The notes: generated from the sequence alone by a model not told the origin. A stretch of 64,000 bases of DNA from Proteus vulgaris (GCF_016239305.1 NZ_JAEHOQ010000022.1:19192-83191), one strand, 5' to 3'; positions 46,716 to 54,574 are shown, counted from the first letter of the stretch. Translations and numbers: made by a program.

Positions 46716-47165
46716 TTACTCTTTAAGTAATTTTTTTAATTCTATAATTTTATCAATAAGTATATTTACCTCAGAGTCAGTAAGGATGTTACTGCTCAAA
46801 ATTGAAATTTCTTTTTCAATAATTAATATTTCATCATCTATTGAGTTAGCTTTTGGTATCATTTCTAAATATATTTTTTTTACATCTTTATCCAAATCTT
46901 CAAATTCCTTTTTAAAGGATTTTATATCCGACAATGTTTTCATATATTGAGGTAATTGTTGTTTGTTAAACTCATTTGATTTGAGTAAACATTTAATATT
47001 TTTTATCTCATATTCTATTGGTCGGTTATGCTCTCGTTTCAAACTGAATGCTTCAATTGAGGAATTAAGTTTTGCTAGATTTTCATTGAATGATTCTAAT
47101 ATGGATACAGTGTGTTCTAAAACACTATTGGCACTATTAATTATGTCGAGAATATTTTTTTTCAT
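46716..47165 (-). CDS. Coiled-coil phage early protein
   Basis: 149 residues, almost entirely heptad-like helix (ILDIINSANSVLEHTVSILESF, DEILIIEKEISILSS) so probably a coiled coil. Very AT-rich gene. No function known. First gene after N in the leftward operon, a region where lambdoid phages carry host-modifying genes. Confidence 0.6.
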   Translation of the reverse strand: MKKNILDIINSANSVLEHTVSILESFNENLAKLNSSIEAFSLKREHNRPIEYEIKNIKCLLKSNEFNKQQLPQYMKTLSDIKSFKKEFEDLDKDVKKIYLEMIPKANSIDDEILIIEKEISILSSNILTDSEVNILIDKIIELKKLLKE

Positions 47166-47292
47166 TATTGAACCACATAGTTAGAATAAAATAGCTTAGA
47201 TTATAGTATCTCCTTTATGTAAAATATGAGATGAAAGTCAATCATTCAATTAATTTGATATACTGATTATCCAATATAAGGTGGTTTCTAAT

Positions 47293-47613
47293 TTATTTTG
47301 CAGTGACACAAAATTTATCCTTTGATTTTTTTGTTCTAACACTCGAAAACATAACTATGTTTGGTAAACAACAGTTATCAGGTGATGATTGATACTTAGG
47401 TTCAATATTTCTAGTCACAGGAATGTGGCTTAGTGATAGTGTCTTTTCAACGCGGTTTAATTTTTTAGTTTCTAGTTGAAATATTGAGTCTAGTTGTATC
47501 TCAATATCTCTAATTGCAATGGCTTCGACTTTCCGTCTGGCATGACGTCTATTTGCAGAGTTACCACGTAAAAAGTCTGGTTTGCGTGATTTCTTCACTT
47601 TTATAGTTGCCAT
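47293..47613 (-). CDS. N: Antitermination protein N (P22-like)
   Basis: 106 residues. The arginine-rich RNA-binding motif GNSANRRHARRKVEA (about residues 17-31), then DSIFQ and LNRVEKTLSL, parallel the P22 N protein pattern (GNAKTRRHERR, DSIFG, IDRVTKAISL, recalled from memory). It is the first gene leftward of PL. TTGGAGG lies 6 bases before the ATG. boxB-type hairpins with GATAA loops in both early operons support the call. Confidence 0.85.
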   Translation of the reverse strand: MATIKVKKSRKPDFLRGNSANRRHARRKVEAIAIRDIEIQLDSIFQLETKKLNRVEKTLSLSHIPVTRNIEPKYQSSPDNCCLPNIVMFSSVRTKKSKDKFCVTAK

Positions 47614-47690
47614 ATATCCTCCAAACAGTTGGCTTTAGTGATTGGTGATAAAATAATGAAACACCAATCCGAAAACCTTCTGTGAAGGTT

Positions 47691-47756
47691 GACGCTTTAT
47701 CAGCGTCGCCGTTCTGGTAGCTAATACACAGCTCGCCACCATCGTTGTTTAAGAAC
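47691..47756 (-). promoter_or_regulatory. nutL site (boxB, weak boxA)
   Basis: Read leftward, GACGCT-GATAA-AGCGTC (47691-47707) is a 6-bp hairpin with a GATAA pentaloop, the shape of a P22-type boxB. A boxA-like GTTCTTAAACAA lies upstream at 47745-47756, 37 bases away, further than in lambda. It lies between PL and N. Confidence 0.75.
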
Positions 47757-47786
47757 TTCAACGTGCTGTGTTACGTTGATGTGCTT

Positions 47787-47849
47787 AGTTTAATAAATAC
47801 TAAAATTTAGGTCAAGTATTTACTAAACATGATTTAGTTAATAATTAAC
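47787..47849 (-). promoter_or_regulatory. PL promoter and OL operators
   Basis: Leftward promoter TTGACC (47810-47815), 17-base spacer, TAAACT (47787-47792). Two 18-bp imperfect palindromes cover it: 47788-47805 and 47811-47828, five bases apart, with a third candidate at 47832-47849. Half-site consensus about GTTTAGTA. The same half-site and spacing recur at PR. Confidence 0.78.
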
Positions 47850-47929
47850 AACGCTATGAATGTTAAGTAAATTTATTTGTGAAAAATCGCAGGTTGTAAT
47901 GTCGAACATTTATTTCGAGGAGAGAGGTA

Positions 47930-47956
47930 CAAAAAAGCCTTCTCAGAAGGAAGGCT
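47930..47956 (-). terminator. Terminator of the cI operon
   Basis: Leftward AGCCTTC ... GAAGGCT hairpin followed by TTTTTTGT, immediately after the DUF3037 stop. It ends the lysogenic operon before PL. Confidence 0.82.
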
Positions 47957-47960
47957 AGAG

Positions 47961-48785
47961 TCAGGCTAATTTTTGCTTAGCAAACTTAATTGCTGAATCT
48001 TTATCTTTAGCTTCAAAGTGAGTTATCTTATATTTATCTAGGGTGTACCTAATTTCATCAATAGCCTTTGACTCTGGGGTTTTTAATTTGACTTTGTGGT
48101 CAATAGTGAATAGTACATTATTGAATGTCAGTATTTTCTCATCAACAGCTCGTCTTATTCTGGCTACCCACTTATCACAATGCTCAAGCATTTTGCTTGG
48201 CTCAATTTGGTTGAATGCAAGTGGCTTTATGGCACAAAGAATCTCTTTTGCACTTGTCTCTGCTACTAGTGGCATTTCAAAACTAGTGAGCTCTCCCCCT
48301 AATCTGATTTTTTTAAATGCGCCTTTTAGCTCGCTGTGAACTTGGAATCTATGTCTTAATTCTGCGGCTAAGATGTCTTCTCTGCGCTCTTTTGTATTGC
48401 CTGTTTGTTTAATAAATTTGCTGTATAGCCTATCAAGCTCTTCATTTGCATTGTGAGCCATTAATACACGAACAGGGCTATAACAAAAGATAGACTCACG
48501 CTTTTCGGTTAAGTTAAAAAAGAAGTCTCTTAATCCTTCAGCAGAATTAAAGTTAGATGCAATATCTGATGCTACGTTTAATTCATTTTCTATTAATGGT
48601 TTAACCACTTTAAAGATAGAGTCATCCCTAAAAAAATTCTGGATTCTAGCATCGTTAGACTTCGTCAAACTAAAATGAAGTTCGTTGGTTTTCGGAGAGC
48701 AAATAACCACACCTACATTCGCAAATTCTTCAGTTTCTGCGTATGGAGCATATCTTATAATGCTGTAAAGTAATGGTATTTTCAT
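47961..48785 (-). CDS. DUF3037-family protein
   Basis: 274 residues. The N-terminus YSIIRYAPYAETEEFANVGV followed by ICSP is the DUF3037 hallmark. It overlaps the upstream kinase gene by 4 bases (coupled translation). DUF3037 genes are commonly paired with HipA-like kinase genes. Located second after cI and closed by its own terminator, so it is most likely expressed in the lysogen. Molecular function is not known. Confidence 0.85.
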   Translation of the reverse strand: MKIPLLYSIIRYAPYAETEEFANVGVVICSPKTNELHFSLTKSNDARIQNFFRDDSIFKVVKPLIENELNVASDIASNFNSAEGLRDFFFNLTEKRESIFCYSPVRVLMAHNANEELDRLYSKFIKQTGNTKERREDILAAELRHRFQVHSELKGAFKKIRLGGELTSFEMPLVAETSAKEILCAIKPLAFNQIEPSKMLEHCDKWVARIRRAVDEKILTFNNVLFTIDHKVKLKTPESKAIDEIRYTLDKYKITHFEAKDKDSAIKFAKQKLA

Positions 48786-49525
48786 ATTATTGTACTCCTA
48801 AACTCACTACTTCTTCCTCTAGCTACGGTATGTAATATATTGTTAGAAATACTATTTTTGGATAACTCATCATCAACCCATTCAGTTGGTATTTCCTCTA
48901 GTGCATCATCGCATGAAGAGTTAATACATTCTATTAATTCTTCATTGGATATTGCATCGAACATGTCATATTGCCAACTTCTGTTTTTTGGTGAGAATAC
49001 ATGGAATTCAAACATGTCTATGTTGCAGTTTGGATCAAATGCAAGATTATGGTCTATTAAATAATAGCTTTGTTTTTTTACGTTATAAATAATATTTACA
49101 TTACCACCAAGTTTGGTAAGTGACCTGTCTGAGTTATTTATCAATCTATCAAATAGGTATATTTCTTTTTGTTTTTGTATGTCAATAAGTTGGTGAGCCA
49201 ATGTAAATGTAATACTAGCTGAGTCCTCGATAAATTGAGAAGCGAATGCATATCCACAGGAAAGCTTTCCTTTTAGATCAGGAGGTAAAAAATCAACAAT
49301 GTCACTTGGAACATATACGATAGCAAAATCAGGGATCGGCAAATTGATTTTCTTTGCTATAGCTGATGCCACATATTCATGAATTAATTCTCTTCTTGAT
49401 ACAGATGCATTGCTTTTTATAACGTAAAGATTTCCATCATCACAAGAGCATAAAATAGGTTTTGTAGAGCCAGCGTCCATTTGGCGAATAGCCTCTGTGA
49501 CTTCTAATTGATTATTATTTTGCAT
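48782..49525 (-). CDS. HipA-like kinase
   Basis: 247-residue single-domain HipA-type kinase. The catalytic loop is FDRLINNSDRSLTKLGGNVN with Asp133, and the metal-binding motif is YLIDHNLAF with Asp158; the N-terminal [20 protein letters not shown] resembles the HipA ATP-binding part. No HipB-like antitoxin is next to it; its partner is the DUF3037 gene. It follows cI by 40 bases on the same strand, the position of rexA in lambda. A role in superinfection exclusion is inference. Confidence 0.82.
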   Translation of the reverse strand: MQNNNQLEVTEAIRQMDAGSTKPILCSCDDGNLYVIKSNASVSRRELIHEYVASAIAKKINLPIPDFAIVYVPSDIVDFLPPDLKGKLSCGYAFASQFIEDSASITFTLAHQLIDIQKQKEIYLFDRLINNSDRSLTKLGGNVNIIYNVKKQSYYLIDHNLAFDPNCNIDMFEFHVFSPKNRSWQYDMFDAISNEELIECINSSCDDALEEIPTEWVDDELSKNSISNNILHTVARGRSSEFRSTII

Positions 49526-49565
49526 TAATCAAAATCTCGAATTTATCTACACCTAAAACGTGTTG

Positions 49566-50216
49566 TTAGACTGTTGGGAAAAATGCTTTACCTGTTTTTT
49601 CGCAGATATCAATAAACTTGATAGGTTTAACTATAGCTGCGACATAATGAATTGTATCTACTTGATCTGGTGATAACGTTATTGGTTTATGTGAGTTGTT
49701 GATACTGGTGAATTGATAGTCTCCATCTCTAGTTTTATTAAAGATTTTTATCATGTTGTGACCATCAATCGTGCGTACAAATACCTCGTCACCTGTCTTT
49801 ACTGAAGTATTGGGTTCAAAGACAACATACTCACCTGATTGAATGCGAGGCCACATGCTGTCACCTTTAACTTTAAGTCCGTATGCATCAACATCATCAC
49901 TGTATATTTTTAACCATCCACTATGGGCTTCAATCATATCAACAGCACCATCGACACCTAGAAATGCTTCGCCACGTACTTTGACTAAACCTGATGGTAT
50001 TCTACCTATGAATTCAACCTCATCATCCTGAATATCTTGGGTATCCAGATAACCAATAGGCATCCCATAGTCTCTTTCTAGACGACGAGCTGCCTTCTCT
50101 CCAAACGATGATTTACCACTCATCAGTTGAGATATATAGCTTTTCTCTTTAGTGGGCAGGGTTTTACCTTTAAACCACTGTGAGAGTTTTATTTGTCTTA
50201 ATTTTTTTATTTCCAT
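49566..50216 (-). CDS. cI: Prophage repressor (CI/C2-like, S24 peptidase)
   Basis: 216 residues from the ATG at 50216; the open frame extends 9 codons upstream to a TTG. The N-terminal helix-turn-helix region contains YISQLMSGKSSFGEKAARRLERDYG; the C-terminal S24 self-cleavage domain has Ser in GDSMWPRI and Lys in NMIKIF. A cleavable Ala-Gly or Cys-Gly pair is not obvious in the linker. No proper Shine-Dalgarno spacing at the ATG: the predicted PRM start falls at the codon itself, as in lambda, where this mRNA is leaderless. Confidence 0.92.
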   Translation of the reverse strand: MEIKKLRQIKLSQWFKGKTLPTKEKSYISQLMSGKSSFGEKAARRLERDYGMPIGYLDTQDIQDDEVEFIGRIPSGLVKVRGEAFLGVDGAVDMIEAHSGWLKIYSDDVDAYGLKVKGDSMWPRIQSGEYVVFEPNTSVKTGDEVFVRTIDGHNMIKIFNKTRDGDYQFTSINNSHKPITLSPDQVDTIHYVAAIVKPIKFIDICEKTGKAFFPTV

Positions 50217-50291
50217 ACCTTTATTTTGATTAGTAATGACCAAACAAGCAAATACTTGACGTTGGGTTTAGTGTTTAATAAACTCCATGTT
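50217..50291. promoter_or_regulatory. OR operators with PR and PRM
   Basis: PR rightward: TTGACG (50256-50261), 17 bases, TAAACT (50279-50284). Operators of 18 bp at 50266-50283 and 50243-50260, five bases apart, and a weaker candidate at 50228-50245. PRM leftward: TTGCTT, 17 bases, CAAAAT, with a start at or next to the cI ATG. Layout equals lambda OR. Confidence 0.78.
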
Positions 50292-50312
50292 TAAAACTAA
50301 TGGAGAGTAAAT

Positions 50313-50540
50313 ATGGAGTTAAAAAAATATATAGATTCACTTGAGTGGGGTGGTGCTAAAGAATTAGCTGACCAATTAGGTGTTTCGAAGTCTTTCCTTT
50401 CTCAAATGGCATCTGGTGTTAGTGCTATTTCTCCTAAACGTTGTGTTGAAATTGAAATAGCAACAAATGGTGCAGTTACACGCAGAGATTTAAGGCCAGA
50501 CGATTGGTATAAAATTTGGCCTGAATTAGAAACTGTATAG
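50313..50540 (+). CDS. cro: Cro-type regulator (YdaS-like HTH)
   Basis: 75 residues with a helix-turn-helix AKELADQLGVSKSFLSQMASG and a C-terminal AVTRRDLRPDDWYKIWPEL typical of the YdaS/Cro-like group. First gene of the rightward operon, directly behind PR and divergent from cI. AATGGAGAG precedes the ATG. Confidence 0.85.
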   Translation: MELKKYIDSLEWGGAKELADQLGVSKSFLSQMASGVSAISPKRCVEIEIATNGAVTRRDLRPDDWYKIWPELETV

Positions 50541-50547
50541 TTTTATT

Positions 50548-50600
50548 CGCTCTTTAACAATCGCAGTTTTTGACTGCTACGGAGTCGCTGATAAAGCGAC
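50548..50600 (+). promoter_or_regulatory. nutR site (boxA and boxB)
   Basis: CGCTCTTTAACA (50548-50559) is a consensus boxA. GTCGCT-GATAA-AGCGAC (50584-50600) is a boxB hairpin with the same GATAA loop as nutL. A separate 5-bp hairpin (GCAGT / ACTGC, 50563-50577) lies between them. Position after cro matches lambda nutR. Confidence 0.82.
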
Positions 50601-50672
50601 AACTCTTCCCCCAATATCAACTCATACGGAATGAGCCACGGATCATTATTGTCCCTTAGTTAACTCATAAGG

Positions 50673-50705
50673 ACTTTAAACAATGGAATGCGCAAATACA
50701 CGCAA
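50673..50705 (-). promoter_or_regulatory. PRE promoter with CII-binding site
   Basis: On the minus strand TTGC-GTGTAT-TTGC (50692-50705) is the CII repeat TTGC-N6-TTGC. After 13 bases comes TAAAGT (50673-50678), the same spacing as between the lambda PRE repeat and its -10. It overlaps the start of cII and points toward cI, as in lambda. Confidence 0.8.
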
Positions 50706-51030
50706 ACAATTCAACCAATTTATCTCTAATCACCTAATAGCTTCAGCATTACAAGCATTGAGAAATAAAACTCAGTCTGCCGTGGCTAGAACGTTAGGTG
50801 TCCATGATTCAACAATCCTACGTCGAACTGAAAAATATCCTGAAATATGCGAAACGCTTGTCGCATCGGGAATTATTGATTTTGTGATGGAAGGAGAACG
50901 AAAAATCTCAGAAGAAGAGTACCGATTTTTGTGGAAACAAATGGGTGAACTTTCTCAAATGAAAATAAAAGAAAACGCCTCGATTGCGGCAACAAACGAG
51001 GCGTGTTGTTCAATGGAATTCACCATTTAA
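50683..51030 (+). CDS. cII: Transcriptional activator CII
   Basis: 115 residues. Helix-turn-helix KTQSAVARTLGVHDSTILRRTEKYPEI and a C-terminus ending near MEF, as lambda CII. It should activate PRE; a matching DNA site overlaps its own 5' end. RBS-like AAGGA lies 10-14 bases upstream of the ATG. Confidence 0.87.
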   Translation: MECANTRKQFNQFISNHLIASALQALRNKTQSAVARTLGVHDSTILRRTEKYPEICETLVASGIIDFVMEGERKISEEEYRFLWKQMGELSQMKIKENASIAATNEACCSMEFTI

Positions 51031-51071
51031 CGTACAAGTACACTGTATCAATATCCAGTTTTTATCACAAG

Positions 51072-51096
51072 GGGAAACTTTGGTTTCCCTTTTTTG
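51072..51096 (+). terminator. Terminator after cII
   Basis: GGGAAAC-TTTG-GTTTCCC followed by TTTTTT. In the rightward operon it would be read through with N antitermination. Confidence 0.88.
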
Positions 51097-51125
51097 ATAC
51101 AGCTTTGGAATGGAGAAATTATACC

Positions 51126-51299
51126 ATGAGACAAAGAATAAATCATGAATTTAATGGCTGTGATGAGCATAAAAACATCATGAGAAATAGGCTATTACAA
51201 GAAATAACCCCACTGGGTTGTCAGCGTTTAAAGGAAGCACTGAAAGACGCAAAATTAAGGAAAACACATCGGGATAAGTTATTAGGAGAGCGAAAATGA
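51126..51299 (+). CDS. Small phage protein upstream of O
   Basis: 57 residues from the ATG at 51126, with GGAGAAA about 10 bases upstream; the frame is open further upstream across the terminator but that part is not credible. Basic and helical (LGCQRLKEALKDAKLRKTHRDK). Its stop overlaps the O start (ATGA). No function recognised. Confidence 0.6.
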   Translation: MRQRINHEFNGCDEHKNIMRNRLLQEITPLGCQRLKEALKDAKLRKTHRDKLLGERK

Positions 51300-52042
51300 G
51301 TATGCTTCTAATGGCAAAAGCCATGCAATTACAGGTGGGGAGTACAGCACAAAAAATGGTGCTACTGAAACTTGCTGATAATGCCAATGATAAAGGCGAG
51401 TGTTTTCCTTCTTATGAAACTATTGCACGTCATTGCGAAATTAGCCGTCAAAGTGCGATAAACCACATTAAAAGTCTATGTAAAAAAGGGTTTGTTCGTA
51501 AAGTTACGCGAAAAACAGATAAGGGGCATACTTCCAATTTATATATTTTGGATTTGGAGGCTAAATCTCTTGATGAGGGTAGTCAAAATTCTGTACCAGA
51601 GGTAGTCAAAGAATTTGACCACGGTAGTCAAACGGTTGGACTAGGGGGTAGTCAAAAATTTTTACCCAGAACCAGTCAGTCTTTTAACCAGTCAATTAAC
51701 CCTAAAAAATTATCGTCTGACGACTCGAAACCTGCAAAGCAGATTTCAATTAATCGGCAAGCTAAAATTCCTTATCAGGAAATCATGCAAGCCTTCAACG
51801 AATCAGCAGGGGATAGATTACCCAATGCCGAATCACTGAATGACAAACGCAAAAGAGCAATATCCAAATTCCTGAAAGAACTTAAAGAGCCCACAGTCGA
51901 ATCAGCTAAAAATTATTTTGATTATTTTATGGAAACAGCGAGTGCTTGGTACTTTGGAGAAAATAACCGGGGTTGGCGAGCGAATTTTGATTATTTACTC
52001 AGACCAGAAACGGTACTCAAAACAAGGGAGGGAGCACTGTGA
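51296..52042 (+). CDS. Replication initiator, O-like
   Basis: 248 residues. N-terminal winged-helix domain (TAQKMVLLKLADNANDKGECFPSYETIA, cited as a region at about residues 17-45; RQSAINHIKSLCKKG recognition part). The middle encodes the iteron array, as the lambda O gene holds its origin. The C-terminal part (about 155-248) resembles the DnaT/O-type helicase-loading region. The following gene is a helicase, so this is the origin-binding initiator. Confidence 0.85.
   Translation: MSMLLMAKAMQLQVGSTAQKMVLLKLADNANDKGECFPSYETIARHCEISRQSAINHIKSLCKKGFVRKVTRKTDKGHTSNLYILDLEAKSLDEGSQNSVPEVVKEFDHGSQTVGLGGSQKFLPRTSQSFNQSINPKKLSSDDSKPAKQISINRQAKIPYQEIMQAFNESAGDRLPNAESLNDKRKRAISKFLKELKEPTVESAKNYFDYFMETASAWYFGENNRGWRANFDYLLRPETVLKTREGAL
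51578..51657 (+). repeat. Iterons, likely replication origin
   Basis: Four copies of GGTAGTCAAA(A/G/C) start at 51578, 51601, 51623 and 51647, that is every 22-24 bases, about two helical turns. An AT-rich stretch (51655-51720) follows. All lie inside the O-like gene, the lambda arrangement of the origin. Confidence 0.82.
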
Positions 52043-53427
52043 TGAACCAAGTTCCGAATAATTTAATGGCGGAACAAAATGCCATTGGAGGACTCCTGCT
52101 CGACCCACAAAGTGATAATGCGCAATCAATTTTCTCACTGCTAAAGCCTGAAGATTTTTATGCCCGACACCATCAAATTATCTATCTCACTCTGCGAGAA
52201 ATGTATACCCAACGTATGCCAATAGACATCATGACGGTGACGGATTATCTGGAGTCAAAAGGGCGAATTAATCAATCAGGTGGTTTTGCCTATCTTGCTG
52301 AGATGGCAAGAGAAACACCGAGTATTGCTAACATTATGGCTTATGCGAAAAAAATCCGAGAGTGTTCCGCACAGCGTTTTGTTATCGAAAAGACGGTTGA
52401 AATTCAAAAGCTCATGATGGTGCCAAGTGAGTTAAGTTTTACGGATAAAATTGAACAGGCACAACGCTTGCTTGATGAAGCTACGTCGTTTGGAAAAATG
52501 GGGAGAAAAACAGGATTACGCCGAATTGATGACGTGTTGGATGATGTTTTTACTGACATTTGTGACCGACAAGATAACCCAGAGAAACATCGAGGATTAA
52601 AAACGGGATTTAAAGATTTTGACCGCCTATTAAGCCCAAAACAGATTGTCATAGGCTCACTGTTCGTGATTGGTGCTCGTCCAAAGATGGGGAAAACAAC
52701 CGTTCTCACTGAAATGGCAAAGAATGTCTCACAACAAGGTAAGCCTGTATTGCTGTTCAGCATGGAAATGACGGATAAACAGCTTGTTGAACGGACACTA
52801 GCCCAACAAACCCAAATTAATTCAGATAAATTTTACCAAAAATTAGAAGAGCATGAATGGGATAGGCTTTGCAATGCCATCGGTCGCCTTAAAGATGAGC
52901 CCAATATTTGGGTGGATGATACACCAGGCATGTCCTTACAGCATATACGCTCTGAAAGTCGGAAAATCAAACGCAAAGTCGGTGATATTGGGTTTATTGG
53001 TGTCGATTACCTCACTTTGATGCAAGCGGGAAAAGCTGACCGTAATGATATTGCCTATGGTGAAATCACTAAGGGGCTAAAGATATTGGCAAAAGAGCTC
53101 AATACGGTGGTTGTGTTGCTTGTACAGTTGAATCGAGGGTTAGAAAACAGGGCAGATAAACGTCCCGTACCGAGTGATTCAAGAGACACAGGACAAATCG
53201 AGCAAGATTGTGATTATTGGTTAGGCATTTATCGTGATGCGGTGTACCACAATAATGCGGATGAAACGCTGACCGAAATGATTTTAAGGCTCAATCGACA
53301 CGGTAAAACAGGCACCGTGTATGTTGACCAACAAGGATTGAGTATTACACCAGTTGATCAATATATGGCTGCATATCGCGCTCAACCGAAAAAGGAACCC
53401 AAAAGGTATTGTGAAAAATCGTTTTAA
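52039..53427 (+). CDS. Replicative DNA helicase (DnaB family)
   Basis: 462 residues from GTG 52039, or one codon less from ATG 52042; GGGAGGGAGC lies upstream. DnaB N-terminal domain (NLMAEQNAIGGLLLDP), RecA-type core with Walker A GARPKMGKTTVLTEMA, LFSMEMTDKQLVER and DYLTLMQAG (Walker B area). This is the phage's own helicase, replacing the host-loader type P of lambda. Confidence 0.93.
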   Translation: MMNQVPNNLMAEQNAIGGLLLDPQSDNAQSIFSLLKPEDFYARHHQIIYLTLREMYTQRMPIDIMTVTDYLESKGRINQSGGFAYLAEMARETPSIANIMAYAKKIRECSAQRFVIEKTVEIQKLMMVPSELSFTDKIEQAQRLLDEATSFGKMGRKTGLRRIDDVLDDVFTDICDRQDNPEKHRGLKTGFKDFDRLLSPKQIVIGSLFVIGARPKMGKTTVLTEMAKNVSQQGKPVLLFSMEMTDKQLVERTLAQQTQINSDKFYQKLEEHEWDRLCNAIGRLKDEPNIWVDDTPGMSLQHIRSESRKIKRKVGDIGFIGVDYLTLMQAGKADRNDIAYGEITKGLKILAKELNTVVVLLVQLNRGLENRADKRPVPSDSRDTGQIEQDCDYWLGIYRDAVYHNNADETLTEMILRLNRHGKTGTVYVDQQGLSITPVDQYMAAYRAQPKKEPKRYCEKSF

Positions 53428-53452
53428 CTCATAAAAGTAAAAAGGAGGTCAA

Positions 53453-53902
53453 GTGACAGATGATATCTGTCTCCATAAGTCCAATCTCAACAGTATTTTC
53501 AAAGTGCTCTCCGAAATCGTGACAACAGGTAAACGCTATCGCATCAAAATCACCGAGTGGCGTGATTTAAGAACCATACCAATGAATAAAACATGGCGTA
53601 TGTGGATGGAAACCACAGGCGAGTGGTTACGTGCACGTGGCGTTGTTATCGATATTAAAAATGGTGTCGGTGAAATCGTTTTATCAAAGCCCGTTACTAA
53701 TGAGGAAACGCATGAATATTTCGTTGGACATTGGTTAGGGCGCAATGAAAACGGTGAGCGTGAAAAAACCAGCAAGATGGATAAGGCAAGGATGCTTTAC
53801 ATGATGGAGAAACATGAACAATGGTGCATTGAGAAGGGAATTCCGATCATCATTCCTAGCAATTCTGAATATATGAATATGAAAAGAAATCAAGAGGAAT
53901 AA
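53453..53902 (+). CDS. NinB/YbcN-like phage protein
   Basis: 149 residues from GTG 53453, with GGAGG 5 bases upstream. The segment YRIKITEWRDLRTIPMNKTWRMWM and the TSKMDKARMLYMMEKHEQWC region resemble the NinB/Orf-type recombination mediators placed between the helicase and ninG. The match is only partial by eye, so family assignment is tentative. Confidence 0.55.
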   Translation: MTDDICLHKSNLNSIFKVLSEIVTTGKRYRIKITEWRDLRTIPMNKTWRMWMETTGEWLRARGVVIDIKNGVGEIVLSKPVTNEETHEYFVGHWLGRNENGEREKTSKMDKARMLYMMEKHEQWCIEKGIPIIIPSNSEYMNMKRNQEE

Positions 53903-53932
53903 TTGCTGATGGACAAATCAAAGGAAAACATA

Positions 53933-54574
53933 ATGAAGTCGCTAAGGCGACGGCGCTGTAAAATATGTAGAGAATGGTTTCATCCCAAATACAGTAATAT
54001 TTGGTGGTGTTGCCCAGAACACGGCGCAGAACTGGCAATAAAACGAAGGAATAAGGAAAAAGAAAAAGCGTTAGTAAAACTCAAAAAGGCACAAAGAGAA
54101 AAGGAAATCAAAGCAAGAGACAAACTCAAAGCCCGCAAGTTAGCAGTAAAACCTACCTCATATTTTATCAAACAAGCTCAAACTGCGTTTAATCAATATA
54201 TCAGGCTCAGAGATCATGATGAGCCTTGTATTAGTTGTGGTGAAACTAATCCTCCAGATTTACATGGAGGACAATGGGATTGTGGCCATTTCTTATCTGT
54301 GGGTTCACACCCTGAGCTGAGATTTGATGAACGTAATGCATATAAGCAATGTAAATCATGCAATGGTGGAGCGGGGCGATTTACGCATAAAAATGCCAGT
54401 GTAAGTCAAAAGTATGAGGAAAAACTTATCGAAAAATTTGGTCAAGAATTAGTTGATTGGCTACGAGGGCCTCATGAGCTTCCGAATTGGCGACGCGAAG
54501 ATTATATCCAGATACGAGATAAATACAGAGAGAAGGTCAGGCAATTAAAACGAGAAAGAGAGATAAAGGTGTAA
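53933..54574 (+). CDS. ninG: NinG recombination protein
   Basis: 213 residues from ATG 53933 (AAGGA 7 bases upstream); the in-frame ATG at 53909 would add 8 residues. It follows the lambda NinG pattern: RRRCKICREWFHP, ELAIKRRNKEKEKA, LKPTSYFIKQAQ-type block, CISCGETN ... WDCGHFLSVGSHPELRF ... QCKSCNGG, that is two Cys pairs and an HNH-like fold. In the nin region behind the helicase as expected. Confidence 0.92.
   Translation: MKSLRRRRCKICREWFHPKYSNIWWCCPEHGAELAIKRRNKEKEKALVKLKKAQREKEIKARDKLKARKLAVKPTSYFIKQAQTAFNQYIRLRDHDEPCISCGETNPPDLHGGQWDCGHFLSVGSHPELRFDERNAYKQCKSCNGGAGRFTHKNASVSQKYEEKLIEKFGQELVDWLRGPHELPNWRREDYIQIRDKYREKVRQLKREREIKV

Noticed and set aside
47561..47761. 66-codon minus-strand frame upstream of N
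   Set aside because: It starts with TTG without a ribosome site, spans the nutL hairpin and overlaps the N start; translation here would disturb boxB.
50313..50540. Antitoxin of a toxin-antitoxin pair (YdaS type)
   Set aside because: There is no toxin gene beside it, and the location behind PR, divergent from cI and before nutR and cII, makes it the Cro-type gene.
51003..51125. Upstream extension of the small gene before O
   Set aside because: It crosses a strong intrinsic terminator and overlaps the cII end; the ATG at 51126 has a better ribosome site.
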